DNA from: an uncultured Mordavella sp.
Lineage (GTDB): Bacteria > Bacillota > Clostridia > Lachnospirales > Lachnospiraceae
Assembly: GCA_902406105.1 (NCBI GenBank)
Contig: CABPCP010000081.1
Location: 1-12,041, forward strand
Length of the DNA: 12,041 nt
Direction: 5' to 3'
Below are positions 1 through 5,554 of the stretch, piece by piece. How positions within the stretch are numbered: position 1 is the stretch's first letter; each line of letters opens with the position of its first letter. Position numbers and translations under genes: made by a program. A model generated the notes under the pieces. It ran no database searches and was not told the origin of the DNA. It worked only from the letters and a program-made list of their open reading frames with translations.

Positions 1-3
1 GGC

Positions 4-51
4 AAAAAGATGCTGCCGCACCTATGATTTCCTAATCATTGATGCGACAGC
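4..51 (-). terminator. Intrinsic terminator of the tRNA-Thr gene
   Basis: Read on the minus strand just after the tRNA, GCTGTCGCA (43-51) pairs with TGCGGCAGC (12-20), giving nine pairs with one G-U. An inner hairpin ATGATT/AATCAT sits between the arms. A five-T run (4-8 on this strand) follows three bases later. Stem plus T-tract 14 nt downstream of the mature tRNA end fits a Rho-independent terminator. This is a sequence reading; no folding energy was computed. Confidence 0.75.
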
Positions 52-65
52 TCCTTTTCTTGCAA

Positions 66-138
66 AGCTGGAAATCGGACTTGAACCGACGACCCCTTCA
101 TTACGAGTGAAGTGCTCTACCGACTGAGCTATTCCAGC
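66..138 (-). tRNA. tRNA-Thr, anticodon CGT
   Basis: The minus strand reads as a complete cloverleaf of 72 nt plus a U discriminator base. Acceptor arm GCTGGAA pairs with TTCCAGC. The D arm GCTC/GAGC encloses AGTCGGTA. The anticodon stem CTTCA/TGAAG encloses loop CTCGTAA, which places anticodon CGT and so decodes the threonine codon ACG. The variable loop is short (GGGTC), and the T arm GTCGG/CCGAT carries loop TTCAAGT. No CCA is encoded. A promoter lies about 37 nt upstream and a terminator directly downstream, so it looks like a single-gene unit. The call rests on direct reading of all four stems. Confidence 0.97.
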
Positions 139-174
139 GCATTTACGCCCCGATCTTGTCAGGCCACAAAATAT

Positions 175-202
175 ATTATATCGGATTTCTGGAGATTTGC
201 AA
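175..202 (-). promoter_or_regulatory. Sigma-A promoter of tRNA-Thr
   Basis: On the minus strand the -10 box is a perfect TATAAT (175-180), and a -35-like TTGCAA (197-202) lies 16 bp upstream. Expected transcription start is near 168, giving a leader of about 30 nt before the mature tRNA. The exact -10, the spacing and the following tRNA make this convincing. The -35 matches only 4 of 6 consensus bases. Confidence 0.7.
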
Positions 203-263
203 GAACTTTTTTATGAAATGCGAAGAAATTGTTGAAAGACTTATTATCGAAAGAAAAATAAAC

Positions 264-292
264 TTTACGTGAAAATGGATATATTTTACAAT
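264..292 (+). promoter_or_regulatory. Sigma-A promoter of the SUKH gene
   Basis: TTTACG (264-269) and TACAAT (287-292) are separated by 17 bp, with 4/6 and 5/6 matches to the consensus. Transcription would begin near 299, leaving a leader of about 32 nt with the GAGGGGG ribosome site (315-321) before the ATG at 331. This promoter diverges from the tRNA promoter, so the accessory patch is transcribed independently. Confidence 0.6.
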
Positions 293-330
293 GTGATATA
301 GTCATAAGATTAGAGAGGGGGAACTCATCT

Positions 331-1074
331 ATGGTTATTATTGACAAAGCTGCATGGCAGATTGATGGAGGAATTCCAGAGGATTTAGTGATTCGTCATT
401 TTGATACGGTATTTACATGGCTTGCCGATCATAAGATGCTGTCGGCAGAAGGAAAAGAAGAACTCGAAGATGGGATAGACGATGGTACCTCTTTAAATGA
501 AGAGATGATCACAATAGAAGGATTGGCCTTTTTAGAGGCGTGTTATGATGAATATTTAAGAGTCATTGCAAAGGACAAATACGGCATTGATTTTAACGGA
601 GAAGAGCTTGAGAAAATATATAAAAAATATAGAGAATTTGAAAATTTTATGGCGTGGGCAAAACAAGAATTTGGCTGCCTGATTCCGCAAGAGTATCTGA
701 GTTTTTTGAAAAAGGGAGAGTTTGATTCGACGGTAAGAAAATATTATGTTATTGATGAAGAAAATACGTTAGAAATATCAGAATGGTTTACGCCTGATAA
801 AATACCAGCAATATATAAAAATTGTTGTGAGGAAAAGATGACTGAGAAATATCACCTGCCCATTCTAGATAGTTGCGGCTGCGTAGCCGTACTGAACTGC
901 GATTCCGGAGCAGATACTTATGGGCAGATTTGGTTAAGGACGCCTGCAGGATATTACGATGAGGACAGTCAAGAAAATATCTATGATGAATTGGAATTTG
1001 CTGCGGAGAAATTTACGGATATCATCAGTAATTTGAAGGATGCGGAACAACTGGAAGAAATAGGGATCTTTTAA
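331..1074 (+). CDS. SUKH (SMI1/KNR4-like) domain protein, probable immunity protein
   Basis: This protein of 247 residues probably works in the cytoplasm by binding and neutralising a polymorphic (contact-dependent or secreted) toxin, the usual role of SUKH proteins. Residues about 100-235 show the SUKH pattern: an acidic/aromatic helix, IPQEYLSFLK (118-127), the core turn LPILDSCGCVAVLN (176-189) with its glycine, GQIWLR (198-203), and a closing helix FTDIISNL (228-235). Residues 1-83 form an extra, largely helical N-terminal segment that I recall occurring beside immunity domains in Firmicutes but cannot name. The gene has its own promoter and a GAGGGGG ribosome site 9 nt before the ATG, so the start is secure. 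No toxin gene lies in the window, so this could be an orphan immunity gene. The SUKH call is firm. The toxin partner is unknown. Confidence 0.8.
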   Translation: MVIIDKAAWQIDGGIPEDLVIRHFDTVFTWLADHKMLSAEGKEELEDGIDDGTSLNEEMITIEGLAFLEACYDEYLRVIAKDKYGIDFNGEELEKIYKKYREFENFMAWAKQEFGCLIPQEYLSFLKKGEFDSTVRKYYVIDEENTLEISEWFTPDKIPAIYKNCCEEKMTEKYHLPILDSCGCVAVLNCDSGADTYGQIWLRTPAGYYDEDSQENIYDELEFAAEKFTDIISNLKDAEQLEEIGIF

Positions 1075-1174
1075 TTACCTGAAGCGGGAGGCTGAGAAAA
1101 GTGGCTGGGAGGAGTTCTGGGATGCTGCGGCCGAATGGTGTAAATACCTTGGAGGAAACTATGAAAAGCAATGA
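1064..1174 (+). pseudogene. Protein-like remnant out of frame between two immunity-type genes
   Basis: This is an open stretch of 36 codons between a TAG (1061-1063) and a TGA (1172-1174), with no start codon. It reads as natural protein, including GWEEFWDAAAEWCKYLGG near its end. It overlaps the last 11 bases of the SUKH gene in another frame and the first codons of the following gene. The aromatic and acidic composition looks like the C-terminus of a longer protein whose upstream part has been deleted. I infer a decayed gene, possibly a toxin C-terminus or another immunity gene. The family is not recognised, and chance open frame remains possible at this length. Confidence 0.4.
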
Positions 1175-1499
1175 AAGAGAGCTTATTATAAATCTTATAA
1201 AATTATTGAAAGAACTGTACGATATTATTATTTCAAATCCTAACAACGATATCAATTATGGTAAGAGAACCATAAAGAATATGGTTCAATACCTTGATGT
1301 GGAATTAGCCAATGATACAATAAGATATGAAGAATTAGTCAGTGAGGCGGCAAGGCAATATAAAAGTATGTTTCCGCCGAGAGGAGGATTGAGTGAGTTT
1401 TATATATGGGACAATAGCTATGAGGTAAGATATCGGGCAAACCATGAATATGAACAAATTAAATCGCAAATAGAGGCGATTTTGAGAAAATGTAAGTAG
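1161..1499 (+). CDS. Small uncharacterised protein, possible second immunity protein
   Basis: This is a 112-residue soluble protein with no signal peptide or membrane segment. An N-terminal helical half (residues 4-66, rich in Leu, Ile, Glu and Asn) is followed by a distinctive FPPRGGLSEFYIW stretch (71-83) and a C-terminal amphipathic helix (95-110). I do not recognise a named family with certainty. Size, charge and position after a SUKH gene suggest an immunity protein, which is inference from context. The ATG at 1161 is chosen because GGAGG (1151-1155) lies 5 nt upstream. A longer reading from GTG 1101 has no ribosome site and its extra 20 residues look unnatural, overlapping a better reading in another frame. 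Base composition is A+T-rich like its neighbour and unlike the genes after 1774. Confidence 0.7.
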   Translation: MKSNERELIINLIKLLKELYDIIISNPNNDINYGKRTIKNMVQYLDVELANDTIRYEELVSEAARQYKSMFPPRGGLSEFYIWDNSYEVRYRANHEYEQIKSQIEAILRKCK

Positions 1500-1506
1500 T
1501 GTCATT

Positions 1507-1512
1507 AAGGAG
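1507..1512 (+). promoter_or_regulatory. Strong ribosome binding site of a truncated ORF
   Basis: AAGGAG lies 7 nt before ATG 1520. It is as good as the sites of the real genes in the window, which argues that the short reading frame after it is the genuine 5' end of a gene rather than a chance ORF. Confidence 0.6.
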
Positions 1513-1519
1513 AAAAAGT

Positions 1520-1606
1520 ATGGATATTAATATTCCAGAAAATCCTGAGTTAGCAATGAAAATTCATGATTATATAGAGTCTTTTGCGGCATTCAGACTG
1601 AACTAG
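1520..1606 (+). pseudogene. Truncated 5' end of an unknown gene (28 codons)
   Basis: Following the AAGGAG site, this frame encodes MDINIPENPELAMKIHDYIE and eight further residues, then meets TAG at 1604-1606. It starts 20 nt after the stop of the 112-residue gene, as expected for the next gene of an operon, but is far too short for an immunity or toxin protein. The stop is directly followed by the T-run and hairpin at 1618-1668, so the gene was probably cut by an insertion or deletion there. A functional small peptide cannot be excluded. The family is not recognised. Confidence 0.45.
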
Positions 1607-1617
1607 AACTATAGTAC

Positions 1618-1674
1618 TTTTTTGTTCGCCTTAAACACAGCACTACACGCTATGCTTAAGGCGGGGGGTTGAAC
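1618..1674 (-). repeat. 15-bp hairpin, perfect as bottom-strand RNA, between T6 and G6 runs
   Basis: Arms 1627-1641 and 1649-1663 enclose a 7-nt loop. On the plus strand two positions fail to pair (A-C at 1635/1655 and C-A at 1638/1652). On the minus strand both become G-U, so the bottom-strand transcript pairs at all 15 positions. It is flanked by T6 (1618-1623) and G6 (1663-1668), with GTTC (1624-1627) and GAAC (1671-1674) outside. A minus-strand transcript would meet an A-run after the stem, not a U-run, so it is not a normal terminator of the ABC operon. It may be a subterminal hairpin of an IS200/IS605-type element or part of a small RNA; neither is shown. Confidence 0.5.
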
Positions 1675-1709
1675 TGCTTGATTACTTTATCCATTGCTGC
1701 TGCCTGTTG

Positions 1710-1775
1710 CTGCCGCGCCAAAGAGAACATGCAGATTACATAGTACCGGATGGCGTGAGACAAATTTGGCATATC
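1710..1775 (+). pseudogene. Possible remnant of a protein C-terminal region abutting the ABC operon
   Basis: One plus-strand frame here reads naturally as protein (REHADYIVPDGVRQIWHIK, about 1722-1775). It then runs into the 3' end of the oppositely oriented permease gene, where the reading becomes meaningless. No start or ribosome site precedes it. Together with the truncated ORF at 1520-1606 it could be the two ends of one gene broken around the hairpin, although the frames differ. The minus strand also has a short open frame over the same bases, so the evidence is weak. Confidence 0.25.
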
Positions 1776-2571
1776 AAAATCTTTTCCTGCATAATTTTTC
1801 TATCAGCTCAATCGCCGCATACAGCACCATCGCCATGATGCATAAAAGGACGATGGACATCAGCAGCCAATCCATCTTGAATACCTGGCTGGAATAGATG
1901 ATGAGATATCCAAGCCCATTCCGGGCGGCCAGGAATTCTCCGATGATCACTCCCACCAGACACAGCCCGATATTGACCTTCATGTTGCTGATTATGGCGG
2001 GGATAGAGCTTGGCAGTACCACTTTAGTCAAAGCCTGCAGCCGGGTTCCCTGAAAGGTGTAGATCAATTTGATCTTTCCGGGATCTACAGTGGTAAAGCT
2101 GGTATACAGGTTTAGGATGCTTCCGAAGATCGCAACGGACATTCCGGCCACGATTATGGTAGTCCGGTTGGCTCCCAGCCACACAATAAGAAGAGGCGCC
2201 AGGGCGGATTTGGGAAGACTGTTTAAGACAACCAGGTAAGGATCCAGGATTTTCGAAAGTTTCCCGGAGAACCAGAGAAGCACTGCCATCAGGATACTGA
2301 TGGCAATGACAAGGAGGAAACTTAGGATAGTCTCATAAAGAGTGACGCCAATATGAAGAAAAATGCTTTGGTCCAGCACCATTTCCCAGAAGCATAAGGC
2401 TATTTTAGATGGGCTGCTGAAAATGAAAGAATCTATGATTCCTACATTTGCGGTGAACTCCCAGATAAAGAGGAAACTAAAGAAGATCAGAATCCGGGAG
2501 ATGCGTATGATGCGCTGCCCTCTTCGATATGCGGTCAGATACTGTTTCTGACCGGTTGACAGTTCGCTCAT
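1774..2571 (-). CDS. ABC importer permease, SsuC/TauC/ThiX class
   Basis: This is the inner-membrane channel subunit of a binding-protein-dependent importer of the nitrate/sulfonate/taurine/thiamine-precursor class (BPD_transp_1 fold). The 265 residues include about six hydrophobic segments (roughly 23-43, 74-100, 115-135, 138-158, 196-216 and 236-256). The cytoplasmic coupling loop with the EAA-type motif lies near 171-192 (GTRLQALTKVVLPSSIPAI), and the typical GEFLAARNGLGYLI follows at 211-224. Length is normal for the family. Its ATG overlaps the stop of the upstream ATPase gene by 4 nt (ATGA), so the two are translationally coupled. The substrate is not determined; amino-pyrimidine or thiamine precursor, sulfonate and related compounds are all possible. 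No terminator is seen after its stop. Confidence 0.88.
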   Translation of the reverse strand: MSELSTGQKQYLTAYRRGQRIIRISRILIFFSFLFIWEFTANVGIIDSFIFSSPSKIALCFWEMVLDQSIFLHIGVTLYETILSFLLVIAISILMAVLLWFSGKLSKILDPYLVVLNSLPKSALAPLLIVWLGANRTTIIVAGMSVAIFGSILNLYTSFTTVDPGKIKLIYTFQGTRLQALTKVVLPSSIPAIISNMKVNIGLCLVGVIIGEFLAARNGLGYLIIYSSQVFKMDWLLMSIVLLCIMAMVLYAAIELIEKLCRKRF

Positions 2572-3332
2572 TGGTTATTCAACTCCTTCCAGATAAGATT
2601 AAAATATGTTTTAAATTCCGGGGCTCCTCGGCGGTTCATGGGAGTATCCTCGGTCAGGTCGAAGATCAGAGGAATCGTCTGCCGGATAGAAGCGGGACGG
2701 CCGGAAAGGACAATGACACGATCTGCCAGAGAAATGGCTTCTGATAGATCGTGGGTCACCAAGAGCGCCGCTTTTTTCTCCCGCCGGATGATCTGACCAA
2801 TATCGTCTCCTACGCCCAAACGAGTCTGATAGTCCAGGGAGGAAAATGGTTCATCCAAAAGGAGGATATCCGGCTCCAGGACCAGGGTGCGGATCAGGGC
2901 GGCTCTTTGGCGCATTCCGCCGGACAGCTCGGAAGGCCTGCTTGCGGAAAATTGTTTCAGCCCATAGATATCCAGAAGCTCATGCGCCCTTTCTCTTGTG
3001 CGGGCCGTCAGCATATGCTGGACTTCCAGGCCCAGGATCACGTTGTTGTAGATGGTCCTCCATTCAAAAAGCTCATCGTGCTGCAGCATGTATCCTACAT
3101 TAGTGGTGCTTTCTTTTAAGTATTTTCCATTGATTTTGATCAGCCCCCGTTCTGGCGTAAGGAGTCCGGCGATGATGGATAGAAGCGTGGATTTCCCGCA
3201 GCCGGAAGGGCCTACGATAGCCACAAACTCCCCTTCCCCCAGAGCGAAGGAAATATCTGTGAGAGTCGAAGTCTCTCCTTCCAGAGTATGGTAGGCATAG
3301 TAAATATGTTTTAGTTCCAGAACTCGTTCCAT
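2568..3332 (-). CDS. ABC importer ATP-binding protein, SsuB/TauB/ThiZ class
   Basis: This ATPase subunit drives the importer formed with the permease gene that follows. The 254 residues hold the full set of ABC motifs: Walker A GPSGCGKST (41-49), Q-loop glutamine 84, signature LSGGM (136-140) followed by RQR, Walker B ILLLDEP (156-162), D-loop SSLD (164-167) and the switch histidine 194 in LVTHD. It is a complete, apparently active ATPase. GGAGG (3338-3342) lies 5 nt before the ATG. The strong resemblance to the nitrate/sulfonate/taurine class sets the type of importer, but the substrate cannot be read from the ATPase. No gene for the periplasmic-type binding lipoprotein is adjacent. Confidence 0.92.
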   Translation of the reverse strand: MERVLELKHIYYAYHTLEGETSTLTDISFALGEGEFVAIVGPSGCGKSTLLSIIAGLLTPERGLIKINGKYLKESTTNVGYMLQHDELFEWRTIYNNVILGLEVQHMLTARTRERAHELLDIYGLKQFSASRPSELSGGMRQRAALIRTLVLEPDILLLDEPFSSLDYQTRLGVGDDIGQIIRREKKAALLVTHDLSEAISLADRVIVLSGRPASIRQTIPLIFDLTEDTPMNRRGAPEFKTYFNLIWKELNNQ

Positions 3333-3349
3333 TGCAACCTCCAGTAACG

Positions 3350-3378
3350 ACTATATCTTATTTTATGTGAAAGATAAA
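3350..3378 (-). promoter_or_regulatory. Probable promoter of the ABC importer operon
   Basis: On the minus strand, TATAGT (3350-3355, 5/6) lies 17 bp downstream of TTTATC (3373-3378, 3/6). Expected start near 3343 would place the 5' end almost at the GGAGG site, giving a very short leader with no room for a riboswitch. A start from a different promoter is possible. Confidence 0.4.
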
Positions 3379-3391
3379 AGGAAGGTTACAG

Positions 3392-3406
3392 CCGCTGTAT
3401 CAGCGG
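3392..3406. repeat. Short inverted repeat between divergent promoters
   Basis: CCGCTG and CAGCGG are separated by TAT, a perfect 6-bp inverted repeat. It lies between the minus-strand ABC promoter and the plus-strand queH promoter. There is no T-run on either side, so it is not a terminator. It could be an operator for a divergent regulator, but no regulator gene is nearby and the repeat is short enough to be chance. Confidence 0.25.
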
Positions 3407-3424
3407 GAGATAGAGAGAAAATCC

Positions 3425-3453
3425 TTGTCAGAACAACTGGGAAAAGTTATAAT
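3425..3453 (+). promoter_or_regulatory. Near-consensus sigma-A promoter of queH
   Basis: TTGTCA (3425-3430, 5/6) and a perfect TATAAT (3448-3453) are separated by exactly 17 bp. Expected start is near 3460, about 30 nt before the ATG at 3491. The -35 box contains the TTG that could be misread as an upstream start codon of queH. This promoter shows that the extension would lie outside the transcript. Confidence 0.85.
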
Positions 3454-3490
3454 TTTAGGAAGAGGTTTTTACAAAAGGAGAAACAGGTTC

Positions 3491-4099
3491 ATGAATTACC
3501 AAAAAGAGCTGGATAAACTGCTTGAGCGTCTGGCGCTGGAAGAACGGACGCCAAAGCTTCTGCTCCACAGCTGCTGTGCTCCATGCAGCAGTTATGTGCT
3601 GGAATATTTAAATAAATATTTTGAGATCACGGTATTTTACTACAATCCCAATATTTATCCTGAGAGCGAATACACCAAGAGGATTTGGGAACAGCAGGAA
3701 TTGATCGGCAGGATGCCGTTTGTCCATCCTGTATCCTTTCTGGCAGGCCCTTATGATCAAGAAAAATTCTATGAGATGGCCAAGGGGCTTGAACAGGCGA
3801 AAGAAGGGGGAGAACGGTGCCTGAAGTGTTACGCGCTGAGGCTTGAGGAAGCGGCCCAGATGGCGGCAAAGACAGAGGCGGACTATTTTACCACGACCCT
3901 TAGCATCAGCCCTCTGAAAAACGCGGACCGGCTCAATGAGATCGGGACGCGGATGGGAGAGAAGTACGGCGTACCTTATCTGCAGTCAGATTTTAAAAAG
4001 AAGAACGGCTACAAACGTTCCATCGAGCTCTCAAAAGAATATGATCTGTATCGTCAGGACTACTGCGGCTGCGAGTTTTCATTGCGAGCCCGCCATTGA
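3491..4099 (+). CDS. queH: Epoxyqueuosine reductase QueH
   Basis: QueH (former DUF208) carries out the last step of queuosine synthesis, reducing epoxyqueuosine to queuosine at the wobble position of tRNAs with GUN anticodons, using a 4Fe-4S cluster and a second metal site. It replaces the unrelated QueG. The 202 residues show the family's cysteines: HSCCAPC (Cys28, 29, 32), ERCLKC (Cys110, 113) and YCGC (Cys192, 194), with TTTLSISPLKN (134-144) between. Length is normal. The ATG at 3491 has GGAG (3477-3480) 10 nt upstream. The longer reading from TTG 3425 is rejected because that TTG is the -35 box of the promoter. The gene is monocistronic or reads through to argH. No other queuosine gene is in the window. 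Confidence 0.93.
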   Translation: MNYQKELDKLLERLALEERTPKLLLHSCCAPCSSYVLEYLNKYFEITVFYYNPNIYPESEYTKRIWEQQELIGRMPFVHPVSFLAGPYDQEKFYEMAKGLEQAKEGGERCLKCYALRLEEAAQMAAKTEADYFTTTLSISPLKNADRLNEIGTRMGEKYGVPYLQSDFKKKNGYKRSIELSKEYDLYRQDYCGCEFSLRARH

Positions 4100-4123
4100 C
4101 TTTAGAACAGAATATGTTAAAAT
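4096..4123 (+). promoter_or_regulatory. Sigma-A promoter of argH, overlapping the queH stop codon
   Basis: TTGACT (4096-4101, 5/6) and TAAAAT (4118-4123, 5/6) are 16 bp apart. The -35 box contains the queH TGA stop (4097-4099). Expected start is near 4130, about 30 nt before argH ATG 4160, with AAGGAAGGA (4141-4149) as ribosome site. No ARG-box operator could be recognised with confidence. Confidence 0.7.
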
Positions 4124-4159
4124 CGATTACAGTATTTTATAAGGAAGGAAGAAGAAACT

Positions 4160-5539
4160 ATGGCACAATTATGGGGCGGGCGTTTTACAAAAGAAACGGA
4201 ACAGCTGGTTTATCAGTTCAACGCGTCAATTTCTTTTGATAAACGATTCTTTCGGCAGGATATCAAAGGCAGCATTGCCCACGTGACGATGCTGGAAAAG
4301 CAGAAGATCTTGACGGCGCGGGAAAAAGAGCAGATCATCGAGGGCCTGGAAGGAATCCTAAAGGATGTAGAAGAAGGAAAATTAAAGATCACAGAGGAAT
4401 ATGAAGACATCCACAGCTTTGTGGAAGCGATCCTGATCCAGCGGATCGGAGAGCCGGGAAAGAAACTGCATACCGGCAGGAGCCGCAACGATCAAGTGGC
4501 GCTGGATATGAAGCTGTATACCAGAGAAGAAGTTTGGAATCTGGATGGGCTTGTCAAAGAGCTGCTGGAAGCGATCCTTCAGATCATGGATGAAAATCTG
4601 GACACTTATATGCCGGGATTTACCCACCTGCAGAAGGCTCAGCCAGTGACGCTCTCCCATCATATGGGCGCTTATTTTGAAATGTTCTGGAGGGATCATG
4701 AGCGTCTGAAAGGACTGTATGCCAGGATGAATACCTGCCCTCTGGGGTCTGGAGCGCTGGCAGGGACCACCTATCCTTTAGACCGTGAATATACAGCGAA
4801 GCTTCTGGGTTTTGAAGGCCCTACATTAAACAGTATGGACGGCGTGTCCGACAGGGACTATCTGATAGAACTCTTGTCAGACCTGTCTCTGGTCATGATG
4901 CATCTGAGCCGGTTTTCAGAAGAAATCATCCTGTGGAATTCCAATGAATACCAATTTGTAGAGATTGACGATGGGTACAGCACAGGAAGCAGCATCATGC
5001 CCCAGAAGAAGAACCCGGATATCGCGGAACTGGTACGGGGAAAAACGGGAAGAGTATATGGAGCTCTGCAGGCCCTTCTGACGACCATGAAGGGAATTCC
5101 TCTGGCCTACAATAAAGATATGCAGGAAGATAAAGAGTGGGCTTTTGACGCCATCGACACGGCCAAAGGCTGCCTGACCCTTTTCGCCGGTATGCTCCGG
5201 ACCATGGAATTTAAGAAAGACCGGATGGAACAAAGCGCGAAAAACGGATTTACCAACGCGACGGATGCGGCGGATTACCTGGTGAACCGGGGCGTGCCGT
5301 TCCGGGATGCCCACGGCATCGTAGGACGTCTGGTACTTCTTTGCATCGAGAAGGGGATTGCTTTAGACGAGCTTCCTCTTGAGGAATATCAGAAGATATC
5401 GCCAGAATTTCAGGCGGATATTTACGAAGCTATCAGCCTGAAGACCTGCGTAGACAAGCGGATTACCATCGGGGCGCCAGGACGTGAGGCAATGGAACAG
5501 GTTTTAGAGATTTACCATAAAGCCATGGAGGAGCATTAG
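4160..5539 (+). CDS. argH: Argininosuccinate lyase
   Basis: ArgH cleaves argininosuccinate to arginine and fumarate, the last step of arginine synthesis, in the cytoplasm as a homotetramer of the fumarase/aspartase superfamily. The 459 residues begin with the typical MAQLWGGRF. They carry HTGRSRNDQ (104-112), THLQKAQP (155-162, with the conserved histidine 156) and the superfamily signature GSSIMPQKKNPD (276-287) with the mobile-loop catalytic serine. Length and all three conserved regions are normal. argG is not adjacent, which is unusual because the two are often paired. asd follows 15 nt after the stop, so both are probably co-transcribed. Confidence 0.97.
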   Translation: MAQLWGGRFTKETEQLVYQFNASISFDKRFFRQDIKGSIAHVTMLEKQKILTAREKEQIIEGLEGILKDVEEGKLKITEEYEDIHSFVEAILIQRIGEPGKKLHTGRSRNDQVALDMKLYTREEVWNLDGLVKELLEAILQIMDENLDTYMPGFTHLQKAQPVTLSHHMGAYFEMFWRDHERLKGLYARMNTCPLGSGALAGTTYPLDREYTAKLLGFEGPTLNSMDGVSDRDYLIELLSDLSLVMMHLSRFSEEIILWNSNEYQFVEIDDGYSTGSSIMPQKKNPDIAELVRGKTGRVYGALQALLTTMKGIPLAYNKDMQEDKEWAFDAIDTAKGCLTLFAGMLRTMEFKKDRMEQSAKNGFTNATDAADYLVNRGVPFRDAHGIVGRLVLLCIEKGIALDELPLEEYQKISPEFQADIYEAISLKTCVDKRITIGAPGREAMEQVLEIYHKAMEEH

Positions 5540-5554
5540 GAAGGAGAGAAAAGG

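Noticed and set aside
1101..1160. GTG 1101 as start of the 112-residue protein
   Set aside because: No ribosome site precedes it, and a better protein-like frame overlaps it. ATG 1161 has GGAGG at good spacing.
1618..1668. Intrinsic terminator at the hairpin
   Set aside because: On the plus strand the T-run precedes the stem, and on the minus strand an A-run follows it. Neither has the stem-then-U order.
1657..1772. Minus-strand frame of 38 codons starting directly after the permease stop (MPNLSHAIRYY onward, ending in PPP)
   Set aside because: It has only a weak ribosome site, ends inside the hairpin, and overlaps a competing plus-strand reading. It could be a short remnant, but I cannot support a gene.
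1..1775. tRNA-Thr as the attachment site of a genomic island holding the immunity genes
   Set aside because: The 3' half of the tRNA, normally used by integrases, faces position 1, while the immunity genes lie on the 5' side. No integrase gene and no direct repeat of the tRNA 3' end was seen in the window.
1694..1897. Plus-strand open frame of 67 codons
   Set aside because: Most of it lies antisense to the permease gene, it has no ribosome site, and its reading is not protein-like.
3333..3424. TPP or other riboswitch upstream of the ABC operon
   Set aside because: The space between the probable promoter and the ATG is only about 10-20 nt, and no conserved riboswitch core is visible.
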